Both the position numbers and the translations under genes were made by a program. 64,000 nucleotides of DNA from assembly GCA_907163375.1 (NCBI GenBank), contig CAJQUW010007256.1, forward strand, positions 62,001 to 126,000. The letters run 5' to 3'. Shown here piece by piece: positions 48,960 to 61,540 of this stretch. Source of the DNA: Prostheceraeus crozeri (Eukaryota; Platyhelminthes; Polycladida; Euryleptidae). The notes beneath the pieces are model-generated. The model ran no database searches. It saw only the letters and a program-made list of their open reading frames with translations, and was not told the DNA's origin. Each line of letters starts with the position of its first letter. Position 1 is the first letter of the stretch.

Positions 48960-51900
48960 TTTGACATAGCAATATCTGTTGCTAAAACACATGTGAGATA
49001 TTAACCAACAATGCATTATTTGACATAGCAATATCTGTTGCTAAAACACATGTGAGATATTAACCAACAATGCATTAATTGACATAGCAATATCTGTTGC
49101 TAAAACACATGTGAGATATTAACCAACAATGCATTATTTGACATAGCAATATCTGTTGCTAAAACACATGTGAGATATTAACCAACAATGCATTATTTGA
49201 CATAGCAATATCTGTTGCTAAAACACATCTCAGATATTAACCAACAATGCATTATTTGACATAGCAATATCTGTTGCTAAAACACTTGTGAGATATTAAC
49301 CAACAATGCATTATTTGACATAGCAATATCTGTTTCTAAAACACATCTCAGATATTAACCAACAATGCATTATTTGACATAGCAATATCTGTTGCTAAAA
49401 CACATCTCAGATATTAACCAACAATGCATTATTTGACATAGCAATATCTGTTGCTAAAACACTTGTGAGACATTAACCAACAATGCATTATTTGACATAG
49501 CAATATCTGTTGCTAAAACACATCTCAGATATTAACCAACAATGCATTATTTGACATAGCAATATCTGTTGCTAAAACACATCTCAGATATTAAACAACA
49601 ATGCATTATTTGACATAGCAATATCTGTTGCTAAAACACTTGTGAGACATTAACCAACAATGCATTATTTGACATAGCAATATCTGTTGCTAAAACACAT
49701 CTCAGATATTAACCAACAATGCATTATTTGACATAGCAATATCTGTTGCTAAAACACTTGTGAGACATTAACCAACAATGCATTATTTGACATAGCAATA
49801 TCTGTTGCCAAAAACACATGTGAGATATTAACCAACAATGCATTATTTGACATAGCAATATCTGTTGCTAAAACACATCTTAGATATTAACCAACAATGC
49901 ATTATTTGACATAGCAATATCTGTTGCTAAAACACCTGTGAGATATTAACCAAAATGCATTATTTGACATAGAAATATCTGTTGCTAAAACACATCTCAG
50001 ATATTAACCAACAATGCATTATTTGACATAGCAATATCTGTTGCTAAAACACATCTCAGATATTAACCAACAATGCATTATTTGACATAGCAATATCTGT
50101 TGCTAAAACACTTGTGAGATATTAACCAACAATGCATTATTTGACATAGCAATATCTGTTGCTAAAACACATCTCAGATATTAACCAACAATGCATTAAT
50201 TGACATAGCAATATCTGTTGCTAAAACACATCTCAGATATTAACCAACAATGCATTATTTGACATAGCAATATCTGTTGCTAAAACACATCTCAGATATT
50301 AACCAACAATGCATTATTTGACATAGCAATATCTGTTGCTAAAACAAATCTCAGATATTAACCAACAATGCATTATTTGACATAGCAATATCTGTTGCTA
50401 AAACACTTGTGAGATATTAACCAACAATGCATTATTTGACATAGCAATATCTGTTGCTAAAACACATCTCAGATATTAACCAACAATGCATTATTTGACA
50501 TAGCAATATCTGTTGCTAAAACACATCTCAGATATTAACCAACAATGCATTATTTGACATAGCAATATCTGTTGCTAAAACACTTGTGAGACATTAACCA
50601 ACAATGCATTATTTGACATAGCAATATCTGTTGCTAAAACACCTGTGAGATATTAACCAACAATGCATTATTTGACATAGCAATATCTGTTGCTAAAACA
50701 CATCTCAGATATTAACCAACAATGCATTATTTGACATAGCAATATCTGTTGCTAAAACACATCTCAGATATTAACCAACAATGCATTATTTGACATAGCA
50801 ATATCTGTTGCTAAAACACATCTCAGATATTAACCAACAATGCATTATTTGACATAGCAATATCTGTTGCTAAAACACATCTCAGATATTAACCAACAAT
50901 GCATTATTTGACATAGCAATATCTGTTGCTAAAACACATCTCAGATATTAACCAACAATGCATTATTTGACATAGCAATATCTGTTGCTAAAACACATGT
51001 GAGATATTAACCAACAATGCATTATTTGACATAGCAATATCTGTTGCTAAAACACATGTGAGATATTAACCAACAATGCATTAATTGACATAGCAATATC
51101 TGTTGCTAAAACACATGTGAGATATTAACCAACAATGCATTATTTGACATAGCAATATCTGTTGCTAAAACACATGTGAGATATTAACCAACAATGCATT
51201 ATTTGACATAGCAATATCTGTTGCTAAAACACATCTCAGATATTAACCAACAATGCATTATTTGACATAGCAATATCTGTTGCTAAAACACTTGTGAGAT
51301 ATTAACCAACAATGCATTATTTGACATAGCAATATCTGTTTCTAAAACACATCTCAGATATTAACCAACAATGCATTATTTGACATAGCAATATCTGTTG
51401 CTAAAACACATCTCAGATATTAACCAACAATGCATTATTTGACATAGCAATATCTGTTGCTAAAACACTTGTGAGACATTAACCAACAATGCATTATTTG
51501 ACATAGCAATATCTGTTGCTAAAACACATCTCAGATATTAACCAACAATGCATTATTTGACATAGCAATATCTGTTGCTAAAACACATCTCAGATATTAA
51601 CCAACAATGCATTATTTGACATAGCAATATCTGTTGCTAAAACACTTGTGAGACATTAACCAACAATGCATTATTTGACATAGCAATATCTGTTGCTAAA
51701 ACACATCTCAGATATTAACCAACAATGCATTATTTGACATAGCAATATCTGTTGCTAAAACACTTGTGAGACATTAACCAACAATGCATTATTTGACATA
51801 GCAATATCTGTTGCCAAAAACACATGTGAGATATTAACCAACAATGCATTATTTGACATAGCAATATCTGTTGCTAAAACACATCTTAGATATTAACCAA

Positions 51901-54350
51901 CAATGCATTATTTGACATAGCAATATCTGTTGCTAAAACACCTGTGAGATATTAACCAAAAATGCATTATTTGACATAGAAATATCTGTTGCTAAAACAC
52001 ATCTCAGATATTAACCAACAATGCATTATTTGACATAGCAATATCTGTTGCTAAAACACATCTCAGATATTAACCAACAATGCATTATTTGACATAGCAA
52101 TATCTGTTGCTAAAACACATGTGAGATATTAACCAACAATGCATTATTTGACATAGCAATATCTGTTGCTAAAACACATCTCAGATATTAACCAACAATG
52201 CATTATTTGACATAGCAATATCTGTTGCTAAAACACATGTGAGATATTAACCAACAATGCATTATTTGACATAGCAATATCTGTTGCTAAAACACATCTC
52301 AGATATTAACCAACAATGCATTATTTGACATAGCAATATCTGTTGCTAAAACACATCTCAGATATTAACCAACAATGCATTATTTGACATAGCAATATCT
52401 GTTGCTAAAACACATCTCAGATATTAACCAACAATGCATTAATTGACATAGCAATATCTGTTGCTAAAACACATCTCAGATATTAACCAACAATGCATTA
52501 TTTGACATAGCAATATCTGTTGCTAAAACACATCTCAGATATTAACCAACAATGCATTATTTGACATAGCAATATCTGTTGCTAAAACAAATCTCAGATA
52601 TTAACCAACAATGCATTATTTGACATAGCAATATCTGTTGCTAAAACACTTGTGAGATATTAACCAACAATGCATTATTTGACATAGCAATATCTGTTGC
52701 TAAAACACATCTCAGATATTAACCAACAATGCATTATTTGACATAGCAATATCTGTTGCTAAAACACATCTCAGATATTAACCAACAATGCATTATTTGA
52801 CATAGCAATATCTGTTGCTAAAACACTTGTGAGACATTAACCAACAATGCATTATTTGACATAGCAATATCTGTTGCTAAAACACCTGTGAGATATTAAC
52901 CAACAATGCATTATTTGACATAGCAATATCTGTTGCTAAAACACATCTCAGATATTAACCAACAATGCATTATTTGACATAGCAATATCTGTTGCTAAAA
53001 CACTTGTGAGACATTAACCAACAATGCATTATTTGACATAGCAATATCTGTTGCTAAAACACATCTCAGATATTAACCAACAATGCATTATTTGACATAG
53101 CAATATCTGTTGCTAAAACACTTGTGAGACATTAACCAACAATGCATTATTTGACATAGCAATATCTGTTGCCAAAAACACATGTGAGATATTAACCAAC
53201 AATGCATTATTTGACATAGCAATATCTGTTGCTAAAACACATGTGAGATATTAACCAACAATGCATTATTTGACATAGCAATATCTGTTGCTAAAACACC
53301 TGTGAGATATTAACCAAAAATGCATTATTTGACATAGCAATATCTGTTGCTAAAACACATCTCAGATATTAACCAACAATGCATTATTTGACATAGCAAT
53401 ATCTGTTGCTAAAACACATCTCAGATATTAACCAACAATGCATTATTTGACATAGCAATATCTGTTGCTAAAACACATCTCAGATATTAACCAACAATGC
53501 ATTATTTGACATAGCAATATCTGTTGCTAAAACACATCTCAGATATTAACCAACAATGCATTATTTGACATAGCAATATCTGTTGCTAAAACACATGTGA
53601 GATATTAACCAACAATGCATTATTTGACATAGCAATATCTGTTGCTAAAACACATCTCAGATATTAACCAACAATGCATTATTTGACATAGCAATATCTG
53701 TTGCTAAAACACATCTCAGATATTAACCAACAATGCATTATTTGACATAGCAATATCTGTTTGCTAAAACACATCTCAGATATTAACCAACAATGCATTA
53801 ATTGACATAGCAATATCTGTTGCTAAAACACATCTCAGATATTAACCAACAATGCATTATTTGACATAGCAATATCTGTTGCTAAAACACATCTCAGATA
53901 TTAACCAACAATGCATTATTTGACATAGCAATATCTGTTGCTAAAACAAATCTCAGATATTAACCAACAATGCATTATTTGACATAGCAATATCTGTTGC
54001 TAAAACACTTGTGAGATATTAACCAACAATGCATTATTTGACATAGCAATATCTGTTGCTAAAACACATCTCAGATATTAACCAACAATGCATTATTTGA
54101 CATAGCAATATCTGTTGCTAAAACACATCTCAGATATTAACCAACAATGCATTATTTGACATAGCAATATCTGTTGCTAAAACACTTGTGAGACATTAAC
54201 CAACAATGCATTATTTGACATAGCAATATCTGTTGCTAAAACACCTGTGAGATATTAACCAACAATGCATTATTTGACATAGCAATATCTGTTGCTAAAA
54301 CACATCTCAGATATTAACCAACAATGCATTATTTGACATAGCAATATCTG
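48960..54350 (+). repeat. Higher-order block in the satellite (34/38- and 23-unit steps)
   Basis: Rare variants repeat at fixed offsets. CTGTTTCTAAAAC at 49331 and 51337, ATCTTAGAT at 49879 and 51885, and GCCAAAAACACATGTG at 49807 and 51813 are all exactly 2006 bp (34 monomers) apart. TTAATTGAC at 50193 and 52436, and AAAACAAATCTC at 50341 and 52584, are 2243 bp (38 monomers plus one base) apart. A third copy follows about 23 monomers later (53171, 53795, 53943). So three successive long copies, with four monomers gained between the first two. Confidence 0.85.
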
Positions 54351-57300
54351 TTGCTAAAACACATCTCAGATATTAACCAACAATGCATTATTTGACATAG
54401 CAATATCTGTTGCTAAAACACATCTCAGATATTAACCAACAATGCATTATTTGACATAGCAATATCTGTTGCTAAAACACATCTCAGATATTAACCAACA
54501 ATGCATTATTTGACATAGCAATATCTGTTGCTAAAACACATGTGAGATATTAACCAACAATGCATTATTTGACATAGCAATATCTGCTGCTAAAACACAT
54601 CTCAGATATTAACCAACAATGCATTATTTGACATAGCAATATCTGTTGCTAAAACATAACTCAGAAATTAACCAACAATGCATTATTTGACATAGCAATA
54701 TCTGTTGCTAAAACACATCTCAGATATTAACCAACAATGCATTAATTGACATAGCAATATCTGTTGCTAAACACATCTCAGATATTAACCAACAATGCAT
54801 TATTTGACATAGCAATATCTGTTGCTAAAACACATCTCAGATATTAACCAACAATGCATTATTTGACATAGCAATATCTGTTGCTAAAACACATCTCAGA
54901 TATTAACCAACAATGCATTATTTGACATAGCAATATCTGTTGCTAAAACACATCTCAGATATTAACCAACAATGCATTATTTGACATAGCAATATCTGTT
55001 GCTAAAACACATCTCAGATATTAACCAACAATGCATTATTTGACATAGCAATATCTGTTGCTAAAACACATGTGAGATATTAACCAACAATGCATTATTT
55101 GACATAGCAATATCTGTTGCTAAAACACCTGTGAGATATTAACTAACAATGCATTATTTGACATAGCAATATCTGTTGCTAAAACACATGTGAGATATTA
55201 ACCAACAATGCATTATTTGACATAGCAATATCTGTTGCTAAAACACATCTCAGATATTAACCAACAATGCATTATTTGACATAGCAATATCTGTTGCTAA
55301 AACACATGTGAGATATTAACCAACAATGCATTATTTGACATAGCAATATCTGTTGCTAAAACACATGTGAGATATTAACCAACAATGCATTATTTGACAT
55401 AGCAATATCTGTTGCTAAAACACATGTGAGATATTAACCAACAATGCATTATTTGACATAGCAATATCTGTTGCTAAAACACATCTCAGATATTAACCAA
55501 CAATGCATTAATTGACATAGCAATATCTGTTGCTAAAACACATCTCAGATATTAACCAACAATGCATTATTTGACATAGCAATATCTGTTGCTAAAACAC
55601 ATCTCAGATATTAACCAACAATGCATTATTTGACATAGCAATATCTGTTGCTAAAACACATCTCAGATATTAACCAACAATGCATTATTTGACATAGCAA
55701 TATCTGTTGCTAAAACACTTGTGAGACATTAACCAACAATGCATTATTTGACATAGCAATATCTGTTGCTAAAACACTTGTGAGATATTAACCAACAATG
55801 CATTATTTGACATAGCAATATCTGTTGCTAAAACACATCTCAGATATTAACCAACAATGCATTATTTGACATAGCAATATCTGTTGCTAAAACACATCTC
55901 AGATATTAACCAACAATGCATTATTTGACATAGAAATATCTGTTGCTAAAACACATCTCAGATATTAACCAACAATGCATTATTTGACATAGCAATATCT
56001 GTTGCTAAAACAAATCTCAGATATTAACCAACAATGCATTATTTGACATAGCAATATCTGTTGCTAAAACACATCTCAGATATTAACCAACAATGCATTA
56101 TTTGACATAGCAATATCTGTTGCTAAAACACTTGTGAGATATTAACCAACAATGCATTATTTGACATAGCAATATCTGTTGCTAAAACACTTGTGAGATA
56201 TTAACCAACAATGCATTATTTGACATAGCAATATCTGTTGCTAAAACACATCTCAGATATTAACCAACAATGCATTATTTGACATAGCAATATCTGTTGC
56301 TAAAACACATGTGAGATATTAACCAACAATGCATTATTTGACATAGCAATATCTGTTGCTAAAACACATCTCAGATATTAACCAACAATGCATTATTTGA
56401 CATAGCAATATCTGTTGCTAAAACACCTGTGAGATATTAACCAACAATGCATTATTTGACATAGCAATATCTGTTGCTAAAACACCTGTGAGATATTAAC
56501 CAACAATGCATTATTTGACATAGCAATATCTGTTGCTAAAACACCTGTGAGATATTAACCAACAATGCATTATTTGACATAGCAATATCTGTTGCTAAAA
56601 CACATCTCAGATATTAACCAACAATGCATTATTTGACATAGCAATATCTGTTGCTAAAACATTTGTGAGATATTAACCAACAATGCATTATTTGACATAG
56701 CAATATCTGTTGCTAAAACACATCTCAGATATTAACCAACAATGCATTATTTGACATAGCAATATCTGTTGCTAAAACACATGTGAGATATTAACCAACA
56801 ATGCATTATTTGACATAGCAATATCTGTTGCTAAAACACTTGTGAGATATTAACCAACAATGCATTATTTGACATAGCAATATCTGTTGCTAAAACACAT
56901 GTGAGATATTATCCAACAATGCATTATTTGACATAGCAATATCTGTTGCTAAAACACCTGTGAGATATTAACCAACAATGCATTATTTGACATAGCAATA
57001 TCTGTTGCTAAAACACATCTCAGATATTAACCAACAATGCATTATTTGACATGGCAATATCTGTTGCTGAAACACATCTCAGATATTAACCAACAATGCA
57101 TTATTTGACATAGCAATATCTGTTGCTAAAACACATGTGAGATATTAACCAACAATGCATTATTTGACATAGCAATATCTGTTGCTAAAACACATCTCAG
57201 ATATTAACCAACAATGCATTATTTGACATAGCAATATCTGTTGCTAAAACACCTGTGAGATATTAACCAACAATGCATTATTTGACATAGCAATATCTGT

Positions 57301-58091
57301 TGCTAAAACATTTGTGAGATATTAACCAACAATGCATTATTTGACATAGCAATATCTGTTGCTAAAACACTTGTGAGATATTAACCAACAATGCATTATT
57401 TGACATAGCAATATCTGTTGCTAAAACACATCTCAGATATTAACCAACAATGCATTATTTGACATAGCAATATCTGTTGCTAAAACACATCTCAGATATT
57501 AACCAACAATGCATTATTTGACATAGCAATATCTGTTGCTAAAACACATGTGAGATATTAACCAACAATGCATTATTTGACATAGCAATATCTGTTGCTA
57601 AAACACATCTCAGATATTAACCAACAATGCATTATTTGACATAGCAATATCTGTTGCTAAAACACATCTCAGATATTAACCAACAATGCATTATTTGACA
57701 TAGCAATATCTGTTGCTAAAACAAATCTCAGATATTAACCAACAATGCATTATTTGACATAGCAATATCTGTTGCTAAAACACATCTCAGATATTAACCA
57801 ACAATGCATTATTTGACATAGCAATATCTGTTGCTAAAACACTTGTGAGATATTAACCAACAATGCATTATTTGACATAGCAATATCTGTTGCTAAAACA
57901 CTTGTGAGATATTAACCAACAATGCATTATTTGACATAGTAATATCTGTTGCTAAAACACATCTCAGATATTAACCAACAATGCATTATTTGACATAGCA
58001 ATATCTGTTGCTAAAACACTTGTGAGATATTAACCAACAATGCATTATTTGACATGGCAATATCTGTTGCTGAAACACATCTCAGATATTA

Positions 58092-58646
58092 CTTGCTAGC
58101 AGTCTACGAAACTTTTAAGTGACTTTTCCTTAAGATTTAGACTGCATTGGTCGCTGAAGATTTGATACACGATCCGGATAATCATTAATAAAACTTTTAC
58201 CGAAAAAAGCGAAAAATGCACATAGAAGGTATTGTATACACTCGGCTTTCACAGAGTATACACATGTATCAGCACATAATTGCAAGACTTCGGGACATTC
58301 CATGCCAAAAAGTATAGCTTCAGACTCAGTACTTCTCACTCTATCAAAGAAAACATGTCATTTCTACCAAAACACCTTCAATCTGCTTCCCATTGGATCT
58401 TCATGTTTTTCTTTGATCATGCCTGACAAGAAGAGGAGCCAGGTAGAACTCGGCAGACGCGCAGATTCGTAGTAGTCGTAGGGTACTTTTGGCCTCGTTT
58501 CTGTTGAAACTCATGCTGGCGGCCTGACTACTATGACTCGATTCGATGCAGCTAAGGATACACCTTTCGAGGTTCGCATTGAAATGAATGCTTCTGTCTA
58601 AGCTTACACATATAACATGACATGAATGAGAGGAAATATTTCTCAC
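58092..58646. other. Intronic, nothing recognised
   Basis: Unique sequence between the satellite and the upstream exon donor. Frames here are shadows around the exon. Confidence 0.5.
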
Positions 58647-58819
58647 TTGTGCACGAGCTCCATTTCCACCCATTCACACCAGACAGAGGCAAGATCATCG
58701 ACGGATTTGAAGGGCTGATCGGTGGCCTTCTCAAAGATGAGCCGAGCGTCATCCAATTGGCCATTCTTGTCGTAAAACTTTGCGAAGTCACACCAGAGGG
58801 TATGAGGCTTTCCGACTGC
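58647..58819 (-). CDS. XAB2: SYF1/XAB2 pre-mRNA splicing factor, internal exon (upstream)
   Basis: 173-bp exon: 57 codons plus two bases. The peptide starts AVGKPHTLWCDFAKFYDKNG and ends VWCEWVEMELVH. GKPHTLW, FAKFY, GQLDDAR, FEKAT and VDDLASVWCEWVEMEL are strongly conserved in SYF1/XAB2 HAT repeats. Acceptor: TTTCGATGTTTCAG|GCA (intron ends at 58820). Donor: CACAA|GTGAGA. The apparent Met two codons upstream belongs to the intron, so this is an internal exon and not a start. Spliced to 27103 it continues without gap in the family alignment. The preceding exon (expected to end near TVDPFK) was not found before 64000. The absence of internal stops argues for a functional gene. Confidence 0.93.
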
Positions 58820-59544
58820 CTGAAACATCGAAAGTCAACTTGAAATTCCAAAAAAATGAGTGTTTTTTCATAAATTTCACCGTTCATGGCTTTCAATCCT
58901 ACAGAAATGCAGACACTAGCGGAGTTGTCCAACTACAGCACATGGTGAAGCGGTGAATCTTTGAATGGACATATTAAACGCGCTGTAATCACAGGCTATA
59001 AATTGATTTTCATCAATTCATCCAAATTCGCTACATACAGTGCGTGCATGCAATGATTTACGATTCAATCTCTTTTTCTTTAGATTCTTTCACATTTTTG
59101 CTTCCTAGCAAATTGAGCTATAGAAGGCTCTATGTTTCTATGTTGAGCATGTATCATTTAATTTTAATTGATAGATAGATTTCTATGTAATTACAGAAAT
59201 GTCATCTTGCTAAATTATTAATTAATTGCTATTAAAACGTATTAATGCATTAGAGCAGGACATGCAAAGGCATGAATTAGAGAAAATAGTCGCTCCCCAT
59301 TTGATGTCTGAAATCCGAAAGAGAAGATGGATATCAACATCCTGACCTGTACTATCTTTACTCCAAATTGCAGTTCCAATCTTCTTACGCTGGTGGACGC
59401 ACATGCTAAAAGGTGAAGCACAAACCTTAATTCATTAATGCACAATGTTCGCGCAAAATAACATTTCGACCCGAACTTTTCACGACCAGCAACGGTCAAA
59501 ATTTGTATTCAACTGAAATAGAAGATCCACAAGATTCCAATACT
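58820..59544 (-). other. Part of the upstream SYF1 intron, nothing else recognised
   Basis: Follows directly upstream of the acceptor at 58820; AT-rich with no exon-like frame. Confidence 0.5.
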
Positions 59545-59748
59545 TTTATGAAAAAAATGAAGCTTTTACGTCACTACTCCCCATACTTGCGGCTTGGACG
59601 GTGCTGACATAGTCAGACTTATGGAGCGTTGTGGTACTTTTAGTCGGGATGCCCTTCATGCCGACTTCCAATGACACCTTCGGGGCTCGACCTCTGGACC
59701 GAAAGATCGCTAGGCCAAGCACTTAACCACTGTGCCACGGAGACCACT
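59545..59748 (-). mobile_element. tRNA-derived SINE, second copy
   Basis: Reverse complement matches the SINE at 32055-32260: CCGTGGCACAGTGGTTA, CTAGCGATCT, GGTCCAGAGGTCGA, TGTCATTGGAAGTCGG, AAGGGCATCC and the end GTGACGTAAAA, followed by a degraded A-rich tail. AATACT on both sides (59539-59544 and 59749-59754) is a possible target duplication. Similar length (204 against 206 bp). Lies in the upstream SYF1 intron in the same orientation as the gene. Confidence 0.82.
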
Positions 59749-59754
59749 AATACT

Positions 59755-61102
59755 GCAACTCCTAATCAGGGTACAGCGATTCAAATTAATCGAAACAATG
59801 TAGACTATTCATGAGCATGCATATATAAAGAGTACATCATCAAACGCTTGTATATGCATGGCAAAGGAAAGTCTTGCGTTTTCAGGCATAAAACGGTTTA
59901 ATGCATATTATAAGATAATTTTTCAAGAAATGTGGAATGGCAATATGCAGCGGTAACAATAGAGGTCGAATTGTTGGTATTAGGTCTCAGACACACTGAA
60001 AGCAAAGTAAAGCAAACACGAGCGTCCCGAGCAAATGCATGTCCACAAGCTAATAATCGCTCTACTTTGCTTTGTTCGCTGTGTGGCTGTCTACAACTGA
60101 TGCAGTCATGACTTTATATTTCCTACAAAACGCTTGGAGAAGCTCGCAGTGTGGCTGACTGAGGCATGAATCGAATTTCCATCTCTTGATTTGGCTATCG
60201 ATCGCTAAAGGCACGTACACGGCCCTCTTTACACAGTCATGCCTCAATTTCTATGAGATCAGCTCAGTGTCATTACAAGCACTGCTTTGATATGCAGTAG
60301 CAGTTTACCACAGCAAGTTCGATAATAGCTATACAGATTCCCTACCCATAGAAGTAGGTAATAATAGACTTTCCATGGCATCGCTAATTTCTATGACTCT
60401 ATCCGTCTTCCAGGCAAAGAAATGACATCGACCTCGCCTCGTGCTGTCCCATAGCCTGTCTATGCTCTTCATGCACTCGTATTTCCGAAGAGCGACATTT
60501 GTGATGCATTATCTAAGAAAGTCTATGATGTCGTTGTGATAATAACAAATTCATGTAATAAAAAGTAATTAATATGAGCATTAGATAAATATTAATTAAT
60601 TGCATAACAATATGTACAATATGGTATGATTCAAAATATCTTCATGCAATTTTAAATCTCAATCAAAATTCCAAACATGTCTTGGAAATTGTTGTTCCAC
60701 TTCATTAGAGAAATAGCCACTCACTCTTGGGTCTTGGGGGGTACCCAAGCTTAAGTTTGGACCCAATCTTGTTTGTAGCTCCATTTCTATGACTAGAAGA
60801 CAGCAATTGTCAAAACATGGATATCCATTGTCAAAATATCAATTCGAAAGTCATTATAATCATTCTGTTGATGTAGGTGTGATATCTGTTGTTATCCATC
60901 ATACATGGACTACTAGACATACAACATCTGCTAGATATCTAGATATCTAGAAGTCCATGCCATCATTGCATGAATCATGGACATCCAGATATCCATGCAT
61001 GAATTGATTATGCAAAGTCTATAATTGTACATCTAGACAATTGTACATCGATATCTAGACCTCCTTGGATTGTGATCATTATTTCATATTTTGAAAACAT
61101 CA
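59755..61102. other. No gene recognised; one 20-bp perfect palindrome
   Basis: CTAGATATCTAGATATCTAG at 60931-60950 is its own reverse complement and sits inside a larger hairpin with arms CATGGACT and AGTCCATG. No coding signal. Probably still SYF1 intron. Confidence 0.5.
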
Positions 61103-61170
61103 TAGATTGTTTACAGCTATGGGACATACAAAATGTACCATAGCGCTGCAGCGACATGACCTAAATATCA
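61103..61170 (+). repeat. Dispersed repeat shared with 9838-9920
   Basis: Diverged copy with the same order of short blocks as the 9.8-kb copy, same orientation. Confidence 0.5.
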
Positions 61171-61375
61171 CTTCATCGCTGTGACATTTGGTCATTATCG
61201 TCCAGATGTCGTGGCTGCACAGCATATCAAAGTAACAGAGAACGATAAGGATATCTCTCCCAGTTTTTCATAAGTAGCTAGATTCTGTTTAACCTATTAA
61301 TGTCGAGTGGCAGCATTTTCTACCATGTCGAAACATTCCTTGTAAAGCAACGTTATGCCTTGGGCGCCCAAATAA

Positions 61376-61506
61376 GCGACTGTAAAAACAAGTTCTTCTG
61401 CTCCCTGGAGTTTTATGGCAGGATATGAAGATTAAAATAAAAGTCTCACAGAGGCATGATCACCAGCTAAACATGAGGGAGCAGAAGAACTTGTTTTTAT
61501 AATCGC
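61376..61506. repeat. 31-bp inverted repeat, possible third short IR element
   Basis: Arms 61376-61406 and 61476-61506 (core AACAAGTTCTTCTGCTCCCT) differ at two bases, with a 69-bp spacer. AAATAAGC occurs at 61370-61377 and 61533-61540, a possible target duplication that leaves a one-sided tail. The duplication overlaps the arm by two bases and is AT-rich, so it may be chance. No GAAA core was seen. Confidence 0.6.
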
Positions 61507-61540
61507 AATAAATCACCTTCCGTCAAATGAGCAAATAAGC

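Larger units (their letters stand above)
31994..58091 (+). repeat. 59-bp satellite array, about 438 monomers
   Basis: Period 59 bp, seen from the one-base shift per 60-base line over 26 kb. Monomer blocks: GACATAGCAATATCTGTTGC, TAAAACAC, a variable six to eight bases, AGATATTAACCAACAATGC and ATTATTT. The variable block has main forms ATCTC, ATGTG, TTGTG and CTGTG; a subset reads GAGACATT. Occasional short monomers lack TATT (GCATTTGAC, GCATTGAC). The first monomer (from 31994) is diverged and interrupted by a SINE, and the last stops abruptly at 58091. The 64-69 codon minus-strand frames inside are artefacts, because 59 is not divisible by three. Confidence 0.98.
27104..58646 (-). other. Giant SYF1 intron, 31,543 bp
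   Basis: Bounded by donor AA|GTGAGAAAT (first intron base 58646) and acceptor CTCCACAG|A (last intron base 27104). Phase is consistent: the upstream exon contributes AA and the downstream exon A, giving Lys, and the joined peptide VHKNVDKVLKLL aligns without a gap to XAB2 (human RHENYDEALRLL, from memory). Contents in transcription order: about 550 bp unique sequence, the 59-bp satellite (58091-31994, about 83% of the intron) with a SINE near its far end, unique sequence, a dispersed repeat, a possible LINE scrap, and a deleted hAT. Confidence 0.88.

Noticed and set aside
31994-58091. CRISPR-like array of short direct repeats
   Set aside because: Repeats are directly adjacent with no unique spacers; the period is 59 bp throughout. 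It is a eukaryotic satellite.
31994-58091. Centromere
   Set aside because: Higher-order satellite structure is suggestive, but the array lies within a gene's intron and is only 26 kb; no other support.
26827-58819. SYF1 as a processed pseudogene
   Set aside because: The two parts are separated by an intron with proper GT/AG sites and matching phase, and neither has a stop or frameshift.
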